A DNA stretch of 64,000 bases from Tillandsia leiboldiana (Eukaryota > Streptophyta > Magnoliopsida > Poales > Bromeliaceae): NCBI GenBank assembly GCA_029204045.2, contig JAQNDB010000326.1:1-64000 (forward strand), read 5' to 3'. How positions within the stretch are numbered: position 1 is the first letter of the stretch; every line of letters starts with the position of its first letter. The notes below the pieces were generated by a model that saw only the letters and a program-made list of their open reading frames with translations, did not search any database and was not told the DNA's origin. Positions 55,152-64,000 of this stretch are shown here, piece by piece. A program made the position numbers and the translations under genes.

Positions 55152-57162
55152 GACAAGGAGGGGTTTCACCTTTGCATACCCAAACCTTTTGAGTTTTGGA
55201 GTATGTTGGCAATGGTTGAGAAGTTTTCCTTGATGAAGACGTCTTGCATGATTGGTCTTTTTCTTTTGTCATCGTCTTATTTGAAGTACTACCAATGTCC
55301 TTTTCTTTAGGAAAATCCTTCTTTGAATTCCGGGGAGTGAACTTATTGGTAGTAGTTGCAAGATGTGGTTGATTTGATCTTTGAGCTCCAATCTTGCAAT
55401 TTCTTTCAATGTGCCCTGCAAAATTACAACGAAAACATACCTTTGTGCTTGACGATTCTGAAGAGGATGAAGTAGGCTTGTTGTCGTTGGTTGTCATGAT
55501 TTCCGGTGTCGGAGGAGGAGATACCGACTGAGGCACAAAGACTGTCCCAACCGAACTAAAATTGTCTTCAGTTCGATTGTATCTGAGGCCGAACTTGTTT
55601 GTTTGACCAAGACCAAGAAGTTTATCCAACTTACTCCTTCCAAAAGAAAATTGCTGTAAGTCATCCTTGAGTTGGCAAATGGTCTCTGTCATTTCCAATT
55701 TTTCCCGTCGGGCCTCGCCGTAGAGCTTCAAGAAATAGTTCGCTTTGTTCACCATATCTATATAGTTCTTCTCGAGTTGGGACTCTTGAAGGGAAACATT
55801 TGCCTTTATCAGATTATCCCTTTCCACTTCAAGATCGGTCGAGAGAGAAGTTACCCTTTTTACTTCTTCTTCGAGATCCTGCAATCTCCCTCTCAACCCC
55901 TTATTTTGCTTAGCCGGTTTCTTTAAATCCCGTAAAGATCTGTGATAGGCTAGAGCAAAATCTTCACCTTCCGAATCATCCGATTCATTGTCCGTTGCAT
56001 TCTTTTCAACAGTGGAGTTGGACAACGACTCGGATGTACTTGCCATAAAGCACATGAAGGGTGAAGATACGGACGCGTGGAATGCGGTGGAGCTCTTTTC
56101 TTCATCACTCGAAGACGACTCATTTGACGTTGAGTTGTCATCCCAAGTGACGACTTGCATCGCCTTCTTCTTTGCCGGATACTTGTTGGGACACTCCGTT
56201 GCAATGTGGCCGTAGCCTCGACATTTGAAGCATTGTAGTTGTCCCTCTGAACTTTTCTTATCCTTTGAGAAGTTCTCTTGCTTTCTTGACTTGTAACTTG
56301 AAGTACCCTTGCCTTTGTTCGACTTTCCGAAGGATGGAGATTTGCTTGAATTACCCCTTCGAAAGTTGCGGCGAAACTTCCTTGTCAAGAGAGCGAGCTG
56401 CTTCTCAAATTCCTCCATAGAAAGGTTCTCGTCATCGTCTGAGGAGGATGAATCCGCGTCTTCTTCCTTAGTTGTTTTCAACGCATAACCTGAAGACTTA
56501 GAAGTGGATGCCTTTCCAGAAGAATTGTTAGTAGTAAATGTCATTTCATAAGTTTGTAATGAACCAACTAATTCTTCTACACGTATTTCGTCCGGGTGTT
56601 TAATAGTTTCAATGGCAGTAACCTTTGGGCGAAATCGTTCAGGAAGAGTTCTTAAGATCTTTCTTACAATCTTAAATTCTGGAATCTTCTCTCCCAGGTT
56701 AGCACATGAGTTTACGATATCTTGCAATCGTGTATAGTAGTCCGTGAAAGATTCATTTTCTGCCATCAAGATAGAGTCAAACTTGCTCGTAAGCATTTGC
56801 AGTTTCTGAATCTTCACGAGGTTAGTTCCCTCATGTGTAACCTGAAGAACATCCCAGATTTCTTTCGCAGTCTCACATGCCGAGACGCGAGAGAATTCAG
56901 TTTGAGATAAGGCATTAAAAATAGCATTAATTCCCTTGCCATTGTAAGAAGATGAATCTAACTCTTCCTTGGTCCATTTCGACCTTGGTTTTAAGGAGCG
57001 AACATAACCAATAAATTCAGTTGGATTAGACCATCCTAATTCAATTGATTGCCACACCCGTTCGTCGATGGAAATTAAAAAGGCTTTCATCCGCACTTTC
57101 CAGTACGCATAATTTGTTCCATCGAAGAACGGGGGTCGGTTGATGTTTCCACCTTCAACCAT
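55147..57162 (-). CDS. Gag of copia element F
   Basis: Open frame from the ATG at 57162, 16 bases after the primer-binding site, 671 codons. The N-terminal capsid-like part (NRPPFFDGTNYAYWKVRMKA, residues about 8-27; UBN2/DUF4219 type) is followed by a Ser/Asp-rich segment, a first knuckle CFKCRGYGHIATEC, a long coiled coil, and a second knuckle CFRCNFAGHIERNC. In intact relatives the frame continues into protease. Here it ends just after VWVCKGETPPCL at the deletion junction, so it would encode Gag alone. Long Gag with a central coiled coil fits Sireviruses. Confidence 0.9.
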   Translation of the reverse strand: MVEGGNINRPPFFDGTNYAYWKVRMKAFLISIDERVWQSIELGWSNPTEFIGYVRSLKPRSKWTKEELDSSSYNGKGINAIFNALSQTEFSRVSACETAKEIWDVLQVTHEGTNLVKIQKLQMLTSKFDSILMAENESFTDYYTRLQDIVNSCANLGEKIPEFKIVRKILRTLPERFRPKVTAIETIKHPDEIRVEELVGSLQTYEMTFTTNNSSGKASTSKSSGYALKTTKEEDADSSSSDDDENLSMEEFEKQLALLTRKFRRNFRRGNSSKSPSFGKSNKGKGTSSYKSRKQENFSKDKKSSEGQLQCFKCRGYGHIATECPNKYPAKKKAMQVVTWDDNSTSNESSSSDEEKSSTAFHASVSSPFMCFMASTSESLSNSTVEKNATDNESDDSEGEDFALAYHRSLRDLKKPAKQNKGLRGRLQDLEEEVKRVTSLSTDLEVERDNLIKANVSLQESQLEKNYIDMVNKANYFLKLYGEARREKLEMTETICQLKDDLQQFSFGRSKLDKLLGLGQTNKFGLRYNRTEDNFSSVGTVFVPQSVSPPPTPEIMTTNDNKPTSSSSESSSTKVCFRCNFAGHIERNCKIGAQRSNQPHLATTTNKFTPRNSKKDFPKEKDIGSTSNKTMTKEKDQSCKTSSSRKTSQPLPTYSKTQKVWVCKGETPPCL

Positions 57163-57178
57163 TGTTTACAACCCTATT

Positions 57179-57193
57179 CCCGCTCTGATACCA
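57179..57193 (-). other. Primer-binding site of F
   Basis: Minus strand TGGTATCAGAGCGGG two bases inside the 5' LTR; initiator tRNA-Met type, with a longer match than in A. Confidence 0.92.
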
Positions 57194-57195
57194 CT

Positions 57196-58475
57196 TGTTG
57201 GGTTATATGTAATAAGGATCTAAATAGGGGAAAAAACACCTAGAGGGGGGTGAATAGGTGTAAACGTATAAACACTCAAAAATCGTTGCGATAAAAACCC
57301 AATGCGGAAATAAAAATAATACGCAAGATTTTTACGTGGAAAACTCCATCACCGGAGTAAAAAACCACGGGACCGATAACACGGCAGAAATCCACTAGAA
57401 TTAAAACACGTACAAGGTGATTTACCGTACACACTTACGACTCAACCTTTTCCATACGCTCCTAGAGGATCTTCTCCGCTCGCTCCACGACGCTTCTCGA
57501 ATCCACGATCTGCGCCCAACGCCGAATCCACGGCGTCCAACGTCGAATCCACGACGTCCGACCGAATCCACGGTCTTCACCCAATAGCACCCTTCGAATC
57601 CACGAACGTGCCTCGCTCCGAATCCACGAGAGCGGTTGAACCTTGAATCCACAAGGACACGCGAATCCACGCGCCAATTTTTGGGGTAAACCGTTGTTTT
57701 TGGTGGTGATGATCCGCCGAATACTTAGATCAAAGATAGATCGGAAATACCATCTAAGTATTCATTAGTTTGATTCAACTCAAGATGTGAGTATGAAAAC
57801 CTAGAATCAAACTAATCAATATAGATGAAGAAACATAGAGTATTCTCTAATGATTTCCTTTCTTCTCTATAGGTGGATCTAGAGCCGTATAAGATGATAT
57901 ATGAAAATGACGGCTATTTGGATTCCCACTAGAAAAAGAGTCATAGGGTCTATTTATAGGTTAGAAACCCTAGGAAGGAGATAAGAATCAAAAACCTAAC
58001 ATTTCTGGAAATTTGACGGACGGCGATCCGGATCGGATTTGGGCGATCCGGATTGCAGTAGCAATAAAGACGGTTTCCAGAAAATCACACATTCGGGATC
58101 CGGATCGGATTGTCTGATCCGGATCGTTCATACAATTCAGAAAACTCAACGTTCGGGATCCGGATCGTGAGATGCTGCGATCCGGATTGAAGTGATGTAT
58201 GAAACAACAACCTTCGGGATCCGGATCGCTGGCTCTGATCCGGATCCTGAACTTGTCCGAACACCAGTTTTTGATAATTAAGCAATTAAAAACTCTTCCA
58301 GGTGTTTCTACACTACAAGAAGTATTCGGATCACCAATAAAATCTTTAGTTAAACATACCTGATCCTTTTGAATTCTTCTTTCTTGAGATTGAGTTAAAT
58401 GATCCAACTTCCTTCACCTTCAATCTTCAAGACTTGAGACTTTCACGAAACTACGCCAACTCAAATTCCGTAACA
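57196..58475 (-). repeat. 5' LTR of F
   Basis: Same length as the 3' LTR and almost identical. Differences seen include 36010/57373 region T/G, TAAGG/CAAGG, CGTTCGG/CATTCGG and CACCACAAG/CACTACAAG. Confidence 0.95.
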
Positions 58476-58480
58476 GGCTT

Positions 58481-58755
58481 CAGCTCTAACGCCTACCACA
58501 AGGTCTACCCCACAGAAAGGGCTGTGTACCGGGCATCCTAGCCGAAAGTGACTAGTGCCAAAGCTCCAAGCAGTCGACAGATCCCCTTGACCCACACCTG
58601 CCCCACTTGATCAACGACCCAAAATGCTCCCAAACTAAGCCTCATGATTATGCCTTGGTCACGGGAAGCTGGCGACAAAACTCACAAGGTAAGGTCCTAC
58701 CTCCGTCCTGGCACCGACAGGGTGCGACACTCTGATTAACCACTAACGCTCGGTC
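58481..58755. other. Internal part of L right of F
   Basis: Colinear with B about 9730-10010 (for example CTACCACAAGGTCTACCCCA, and the GGGAAGCTGG block). It ends at CGGTC, where LTR G begins. Confidence 0.8.
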
Positions 58756-59560
58756 TGTAATGTACCGAATTTTCGGCACATAAATAAATGTAAATAAAGG
58801 TGGTATGAAATACTAGTGTTATGAAAGTTGGAGAAGTAAGGAACATTTGGACGCGAGTTGGGCCCAATTCGAGTTAAAATGGAGAGATCTAAAAATTTTT
58901 TGGAGAAAGAGGACCCAGATTTTTAGTGGAAAATTCACAGTGTCGGAAAATTCCGAGAAAATTACGGGAGCCCCGTAAATATGTTTTAAGGCCACAGAAA
59001 AAGTTTCGCGTTAATCGGAGGCCGGATAGTGGGAACGGGCTCCGTCAATAGTGTCGAAAAATTCTGAAAAAATTACGGGAGCTGTGTAATTATGTTTTAA
59101 GGTCCCAGTAAAAATTTCGGGTTGATCGGATATCTAGATTGTGAGAACGGGGTCCGCCAGTGATTCTGGATACAGCGAGGCTTTTGGTGGCCCAGAAATG
59201 GCCCAAACTGAAAATTTAAATTTTTCTGTGATAAATTAGGCTGAAACGAAGCTGCCTGTCAAATTTGGACAGAAACGGACGAAAAACGGACAAAAAATGG
59301 GACAAAAAGGGATTTGCTGGCGCGCGGCGCTTTGCGACACGCGCACAGCTGGCGCGCACAGGGCGCGGGGACGCGCGCCCGCATGGCGCAGGGGCGCGCA
59401 GTGCGTGCGCCCCTGTGAGCGGTGGCCGCCAAGTGGCGGGCCCCCATTGGGAGGCCCGTGGACCCGGTCCACAACCTCCCTCCCTCCGTTCCTTTCCTCA
59501 TTTTTCTTTTTTCTCTTCTTCTTCTTCCTTCTCCCCGCAGAATCTCCTCTCCAGCACGAA

Positions 59561-59571
59561 CGAGAGGGAGA

Positions 59572-59602
<31 letters not shown>

Positions 59603-59604
59603 GG
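59561..59604. repeat. GA microsatellite in LTR G
   Basis: Runs of GAGAGGGAGAGAG and a pure (GA)n of about 12 units. Confidence 0.9.
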
Positions 59605-59749
59605 GAAATTTCGTGGGAGATGGTGCGGCGCGCCGTGGACCTCGTGGGCAGTGCGACTGTACGAGGTAACGTTGTTTTCGGTATTTTTGGACACAATTTG
59701 TAGGGTTCCTTTTTGGACATTAAATTTGACCCCGCGTCGTTTTACGTGT

Positions 59750-60640
59750 TAGGGACCGTGTATACTGTGCCGTTTTGCTGCGCAGACTGTCGGGGGCGTT
59801 TTGGCGCGCCTCGTTTTGCGTGCAAGTTGTAAAAAAATGCACCGTTTTACGTGCGGATTCGACAAAAATGCGCAGTTTTGGGCGCAAACTCGGAAAACGT
59901 GCACCGTTTTGCGTGCAACGTTGAAAGAGAAAAGTGCACCATTTTGCGTGCCAACCCGAGGTACGTGCTCCGTTTAGTGTGCCGGTTGTGTTATCGCGCA
60001 CCGTTTTGCGTGCAGTCTCTAATAATATACATCGTTTTTCGTGCAGAGATAGAAAACGTGCACCGATTTGCGTGCAACGTGGAAAAAGCAACGTGCACCA
60101 TTTTGCGTGCCAACCCGAGGTACGTGCTCCGTTTTGCGTGCCGATCGTGTTATCGCGCACCGTTTTGCGTGCCGACCCTAATATTTTGCATCGATTTGCG
60201 TGCAGGACTAGAAAAGTGTGCATCATTTTGCGTGCAACCTTACAGTCGAACGTGCACCGTTTTGCGTGCAGATTTGAGGTACGTTCTCCGTTTTGCGTGC
60301 CGATCGTATTTTCGTGCACCGTTTTGCGTGCCGACCCTAATATTTTGCATCGATTTGTGTGCAGGACTAAAAAAAAAAGCGTGCATCATTTTGCGTGCAT
60401 CATTTTGCGTGCAACCCTCCAGTCGAACGTGCACCATTTTGCGTGCAGATTTGAGGTACGTGCACCGTTTTGCGTGCAGGTTGAGTTGACGCGCATCGTT
60501 TTGCGTGCCGACTGAAGTGGCGCGCATCGTTTTGCGTGTGAGTTTTTCTGACGCGCACCGTTTTGCGTGCAGGTTTGGTGGACGTGCACCGTTTTGCGTG
60601 CAGACTCGAGGGAGGTGCACCGTTTTGCGTGCAAGCTCGA
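59750..60640 (+). repeat. Array of GTGCACCGTTTTGCGTGC units in LTR G
   Basis: More than fifteen copies of a conserved core (GCACCGTTTTGCGTGC, ends GCAC/GTGC able to pair) separated by variable spacers, giving units of about 35-50 bases. Spacers differ from unit to unit, while cores vary at a few sites (CCATTTTGCG, TCGATTTGCG). Open frames across it are by-products. Confidence 0.88.
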
Positions 60641-61330
60641 GGGAACAAGTGGAATCGCGCGGAGACCAATTGCAAGTGTCTACAAGCAATTGGGTACACT
60701 ACAAGGTGGGGAATTCTGCCGAAATTGGGTGACCTCTCCCCTTGCTCCTTTGCTTTTTGATCTAGAAGCATGATAGTAGCCTGTTAGAGGCGTTAGGTAA
60801 TTATGATTAAGATTGCATGTTTAGAGAAATACAGATGAAAAGTGCAACTGTTAGTTGCCAAAGGCAGATGATATATGTGCATGTGTAGAGAAGTTTAGAG
60901 GAAAAGTGATATTTATGATTTATCCAAATAGGGGATAAACTAGTATGTGTAGATGGACACAGATGGAAAATGCAACTGTTGGTTGCCAAAAAGGAGATAA
61001 TTAATCTGCATGTCTAAAAAGAATTAGGGGAAAAATGCAATTCTTGACTTATCTAAATTGCTGATAATTGCATGCATAGATGATAAATATTATTTTTATG
61101 ATGGATATGAAAATAATTGCATGCGTAGAAATGAATAATTATGTGATGACTGTGATCATGTTAGGGTACAACCCTAGGAATCATGTGACATAAGGGAACA
61201 GAACTTGTTGGTAGTAAGACTAGGAGAAAATCTAGTTTAGGGGTTTGACGAGTGACATTGAACTAGGAGCTATCCTAGGATTGGACGAGTGACATGGTCT
61301 TAGGGGATAACCTAAGGACACTGGATAGAG

Positions 61331-61560
61331 TGATCAACATAGAGTCAAGGAACTCTAGGATGAGTATGACATGGAACTTAGGTAAAGGGGACCTAAGGTG
61401 AACTAGTGATCAACATAAAGTCAAGGAACTCTAGGATGAGTATGACATGGAACTTAGGTAAAGGGGACCTAAGGTGAACTAGTGATCAACATAGAGTCAA
61501 GGAACTCTAGGATGAGTATGACATGGAACTTAGATAAAGGGAACCTAAGGTGATCCAGAG
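61331..61560. repeat. 76-bp tandem repeat in LTR G
   Basis: TGATCAACATA recurs at 61331, 61407 and 61483. Each unit includes GTCAAGGAACTCTAGGATGA and a GGTAAAGGGGACCTAAGG block. It is followed by shorter GAGTCAGTGTAACTCTAAG repeats to about 61800. Confidence 0.88.
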
Positions 61561-62289
61561 GAGTTTAAACTCATAGACAGGAAATTAGAGTCAGTGTAAC
61601 TCTAAGATAAAAGTGGAACAGGAGATTAGAGTCAGTGTAACTCTAAGCTAAAAGTGGAACAGAAAAATAGAGTTAAGTTAACTCTAGGATTCAGTAAGGA
61701 ATCAAGAGAAGGGAGAAACGGATCAAGTGTGGAGACATGAAAGGGAAAACAGGAAATTAGAGTCGATGTAACTCTAAGTTAATAGTGGAACAGGAAAATA
61801 GAGTTAAGTTAACTCAAGGATTCAATGAGGAATCAGGAAAGTGGGAAAAGATCCCAAGGTTAAAGAGTTGATCAAATATAACCCTAGAAAGTCATAGGGT
61901 GTCTGGGCAATGGACAATAACTTTAACTTCAATTTGAGTTAAATAAATGAAGGTGAAATGTTTAAGAGTCCAGGAGACTCTCTAATTATCCTTATGGCAA
62001 GACCTAGGATAAGAGGTAATAAATGTAAAAGGTAAAGTTTAATAGCAAGCTAAAAGCGGCTAAAAGAGCATATCGAGAATGTAAAGGGCGCCTTCGAATT
62101 TGAGACTCGTCATTGTGGAGCAGGACTCCCTGGGCAGTGACCCGTCGGACGAGGTACTTTCGAAAGGCTAAAAGTGAAAGTAAAGAGCTAAATGCTTAAA
62201 GAAAGAGATTGCCAGTGGCAAAAAGGGAGCTACAAGCTCGTATAAGACAGAAAAGCAAGTGTTAAGAGCAAAGAGGCCAAGTGCTAAAG

Positions 62290-62366
62290 TAAAAGAGAAA
62301 GAAAAGAGAAAGAGAAAGAAAAGAGAAAGAAAAGAAAAGAGAAAGAAAAGAAAAGATAAAGATAAA
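62290..62366. repeat. GAAAA-rich purine tract in LTR G
   Basis: About 77 bases of only A and G until the GATAAAGATAAA end. Confidence 0.9.
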
Positions 62367-63415
62367 ATGGGCGTACCTCCGGGGGTGAACGTACAACTGT
62401 CGGAGTTGGACAGGGTCCCTCTCCCGGGCAGCGACCCGTATGACAGGTTCTAGAGTACTCTTGTCAGAGTTGGGCAGTGACCCTATCGGGCAGTGTCCCG
62501 TATGACAAGTCCCCCCGGCAGGACGGGGTAACACTTGCGAGTGTTATCGGCAACCTTAGAAATCTTATCTGATGGTAGCAGGACTACCGAGCTGGGGCCC
62601 GTTGGATAAGAATTTCTGAGGGTTAACTTAAATTAAACCACCATAGGGTAAAGAATAAGAAGAACAGAGAGTGACCAAGGTGGCCGGGTTAGGGTAACCC
62701 AGTATACAGCGGCTTAGTGGCCGAGTTGGTGGTTAGTTGCCTAGTGTGGCTAGACAGAGTAGTGCTGGGTAGATGGTTATACACAGATAGTGTAGTGATA
62801 TGTTATATTGCATAGCTGCATTTTGATATTGAGGATTTAGTTTCCTAGCACTATTATTATTGCTTCCATTGGACCAAGTGGTGTAGGACACTTTTTCTCG
62901 GTGGTTGAACCCACTGGGAACTCTGTCAGGAGTTCTCACACCCCTTGGGTGCACCCCCCCCCACAGGTTCAGGTATGGATGCAGCGATCGCGATGGTTCA
63001 GAGGCAGACGGCGAGGTATACGACAGGGGCAAGGGCCCAGCAGCATAGAGACCTAGAGGGTCTAGCAGAGGTATCCCATTTTTATATTGCTTGAGTGAAC
63101 CTTGTATGGTGAGGAATTTGTGTAAAAGAATTGTAATAATTTTATATTGCAAGTTCAGAAATGTAAAGTGTAATAAAGTAATGCATGGTTCACTCTTGTA
63201 TGCTTTCATTTATCGCATTAACTGTTGTTATTGAATGAAAGTTTTAAATTTGTAGTGATTTTTAGTACTCTGATATTGAGCTTCCGCATACACTTGTTGT
63301 GTTATTATGGATGTTACTGTTCCTTTCGGGTAGGAAAAGGTCTTACCCGATTGGCGGGTCTGTTGGCGTGCCCGAACCGTACAAATTGGCGGACTCGGGG
63401 CGTGACAGATTAGAG

Positions 63416-63428
63416 TGGTATCAGAGCC
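63416..63428 (+). other. Primer-binding site of G
   Basis: TGGTATCAGAGCC eight bases after the LTR end; initiator tRNA-Met type. Confidence 0.92.
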
Positions 63429-63583
63429 TAGGAATAGTCCTAGGTGGTTAGCAACCTTAGGGAGACCCTAGGGATTAGCACGAGAGAGTGCGTGGGCGGT
63501 GGCGAAAGTACTTGATTGGGTTTTGTTGTTCCCAAAAAGGATGTTGGGACTGATCGAGGGCAACGAGCCTTTATTCTTCGGAT

Positions 63584-63609
63584 ATTACGTTGGCGGCCGA
63601 CAACGTAAT
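63584..63609 (+). other. Leader hairpin with palindromic loop, element G
   Basis: Stem ATTACGTTG/CAACGTAAT, 9 bp perfect and extendable to 12 with G-U pairs (63581-63612). Loop GCGGCCGA contains the self-complementary CGGCCG. Same place relative to the primer-binding site as in E. Confidence 0.75.
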
Positions 63610-63880
63610 GTTAGAGATGAAAAGGAGTACCCTCTTATACTTTCGCATGATTGGGTCGACGAGCCTTTTTGTCGGGGTATAGACTGCGCGTTGCTCAAAT
63701 GGCTAAATTTGGGCTGGTTGTGTCGTTGTGGTGTGCATATTAGCGATGACACCACATAGGGAGACGCACTTGTTTTGACCCGAGTCACGAGAGGGCTCGG
63801 GGTCAAACGACGTATACGAGCTGCGATAGCAGGGAACCGCATCTGTTGGAGTGGTCCAGCAGCAGGTCAGACTTCTTGCC

Positions 63881-63903
63881 GTCGGCGGAAATTCCCCGCC
63901 GAC
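63881..63903 (+). other. Second leader hairpin in G
   Basis: GTCGGCGG (63881-63888) pairs with CCGCCGAC (63896-63903), loop AAATTCC. No counterpart was found in E. Confidence 0.6.
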
Positions 63904-64000
63904 AGGAAGACAGGTTTCGACGCCTAAGAGTAACGTCAGCGTGACAGTTGGAGCAGATAGATGGGCTCCAGTGACTGATAGCGCAACAAGCTGAGGCTGC

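Larger units (their letters stand above)
35833..58475 (-). mobile_element. Sirevirus-type Ty1/copia element F with env-like gene
   Basis: TGTTGGGTTA to CCGTAACA, flanked by perfect GGCTT (35828-35832 and 58476-58480). The LTRs are 35833-37112 and 57196-58475, each 1280 bases, with about eight differences counted by eye, so the insertion is young. Without J and E it is about 11.1 kb. Order on the minus strand: primer-binding site, gag, deleted protease region, integrase, RT, RNase H, long spacer with promoter-like signals, env-like gene, 3' region with repeats, polypurine tract. A long gag, an env-like ORF, extra polypurine tracts and LTR palindromes all fit the Sirevirus (Maximus/SIRE) lineage. 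Confidence 0.93.
30638..58755 (-). mobile_element. Ty3/gypsy element L (family of B), split by F and cut by G
   Basis: Minus-strand element. Its 3' LTR is 30638-33783, with internal sequence at 33784-35832 and, after F, at 58481-58755. The two internal pieces are colinear with B 7697-9730 and 9725-10015. G cuts it at 58755, so its 5' LTR is outside the window. The left flank CGAGA cannot be matched to a partner here. Confidence 0.87.
58756..63407 (+). repeat. 5' LTR of G, 4652 bases
   Basis: Very long LTR. Parts: U3-like 58756-59260; GC-rich 59310-59460; CT and GA tracts; donor-like GAG|GTAACG (59666); GTTTTGCGTGC array; AT-rich stretch with short repeats 60780-61130; 76-bp repeats; purine tract; repeated GGGCAGTGACCCGT words (62130-62500); hairpin TCGGGTA/TACCCGA (about 63325-63350); then GGCGGGTCTG and the end. 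Confidence 0.88.
58756..64000 (+). mobile_element. Ty3/gypsy element G, 5' part only
   Basis: The LTR starts TGTAATGTACCG at 58756 inside L and ends CTCGGGGCGTGACA at 63407, followed by a primer-binding site and a leader related to that of E. The gag start is not reached before 64000. The presumed target duplication at the left is CGGTC (58751-58755); its partner is outside the window. Confidence 0.88.

Noticed and set aside
59851..60515. Cys/Arg-rich repeat ORFs, which look like a repeat protein
   Set aside because: Translation of the GTTTTGCGTGC array, open in several frames on both strands. An artefact of repeated DNA.
59750..60640. CRISPR-like array of repeats and unequal spacers
   Set aside because: Plant LTR context, spacers of uneven length, degenerate cores, no cas genes.
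63499..63759. Small ORF in the leader of G
   Set aside because: Covers the hairpin. Apart from a YVGGRQ-like stretch forced by the hairpin, it shares nothing with the frame upstream of gag in E.
1..64000. Host protein-coding genes, tRNA or rRNA genes
   Set aside because: None recognised on either strand. tRNA-like words are primer-binding sites only.

Overview
This window reads as repeat-dense intergenic DNA of a seed plant, most likely a large-genome angiosperm. I see no host gene. Essentially every base can be assigned to LTR retrotransposons nested inside each other. Evidence for a plant: Sirevirus-type Ty1/copia elements with a downstream env-like ORF, Tekay/Del-type Ty3/gypsy elements with very long LTRs (2.3-4.7 kb) and a GPY/chromodomain-like integrase tail, and initiator-tRNA-Met primer-binding sites (TGGTATCAGAGC). 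No named species can be supported from the sequence.

Layout (letters are mine). I: LTR fragment 1-1492 (-). H: LTR 1493-4116 (-), lying at the 3' end of C. C: old Sirevirus copia (-), surviving as 4117-5284, 23324-23756 and 27281-29650. A: gypsy (+) 5285-23323, inserted in C with perfect GCCAC target duplications. B: gypsy (-) 5396-13236, inserted in the 5' LTR of A with AATTC duplications. D: solo LTR (-) 23757-27280 in C. K: copia LTR (+) 29651-30637, cutting the gag of C. L: gypsy (-) 30638-35832 and 58476-58755, cutting K. F: Sirevirus copia (-) 35833-58475 in L, GGCTT duplications, two 1280-bp LTRs. J: solo LTR (+) 39174-42288 in the env-like gene of F, TAGGT duplications. E: gag-only gypsy (+) 46262-54676 in the integrase of F, AGTAA duplications. 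G: gypsy (+) with a 4652-bp LTR from 58756, cutting L and running off the right edge. The order of events is therefore C, then A/D/H/K, then B and L, then F and G, then J and E.

Coding capacity is low. A keeps a complete gag-pol frame with seven in-frame stops. B and L share internal deletions that remove the reverse-transcriptase catalytic core. E carries only gag. F has an intact RT-RNase H frame but has lost protease and the integrase zinc finger. The env-like gene of F is split by J and has one stop.

The most interesting signals are in non-coding RNA and control regions: (1) a leader stem-loop in E and G whose loop holds a 6-nt palindrome, with compensatory changes in both stem and loop, as expected of a retroviral-type kissing-loop dimerisation site; (2) splice signals in A, B and E that would place primer-binding site and hairpin inside an intron ending just before the gag ATG; (3) a bipartite stem-loop near the LTR 3' end kept with covariation in A, B, J and L; (4) an apparent internal promoter ahead of the env-like gene of F that repeats the paired GATCCGGATC array of the LTR promoter.
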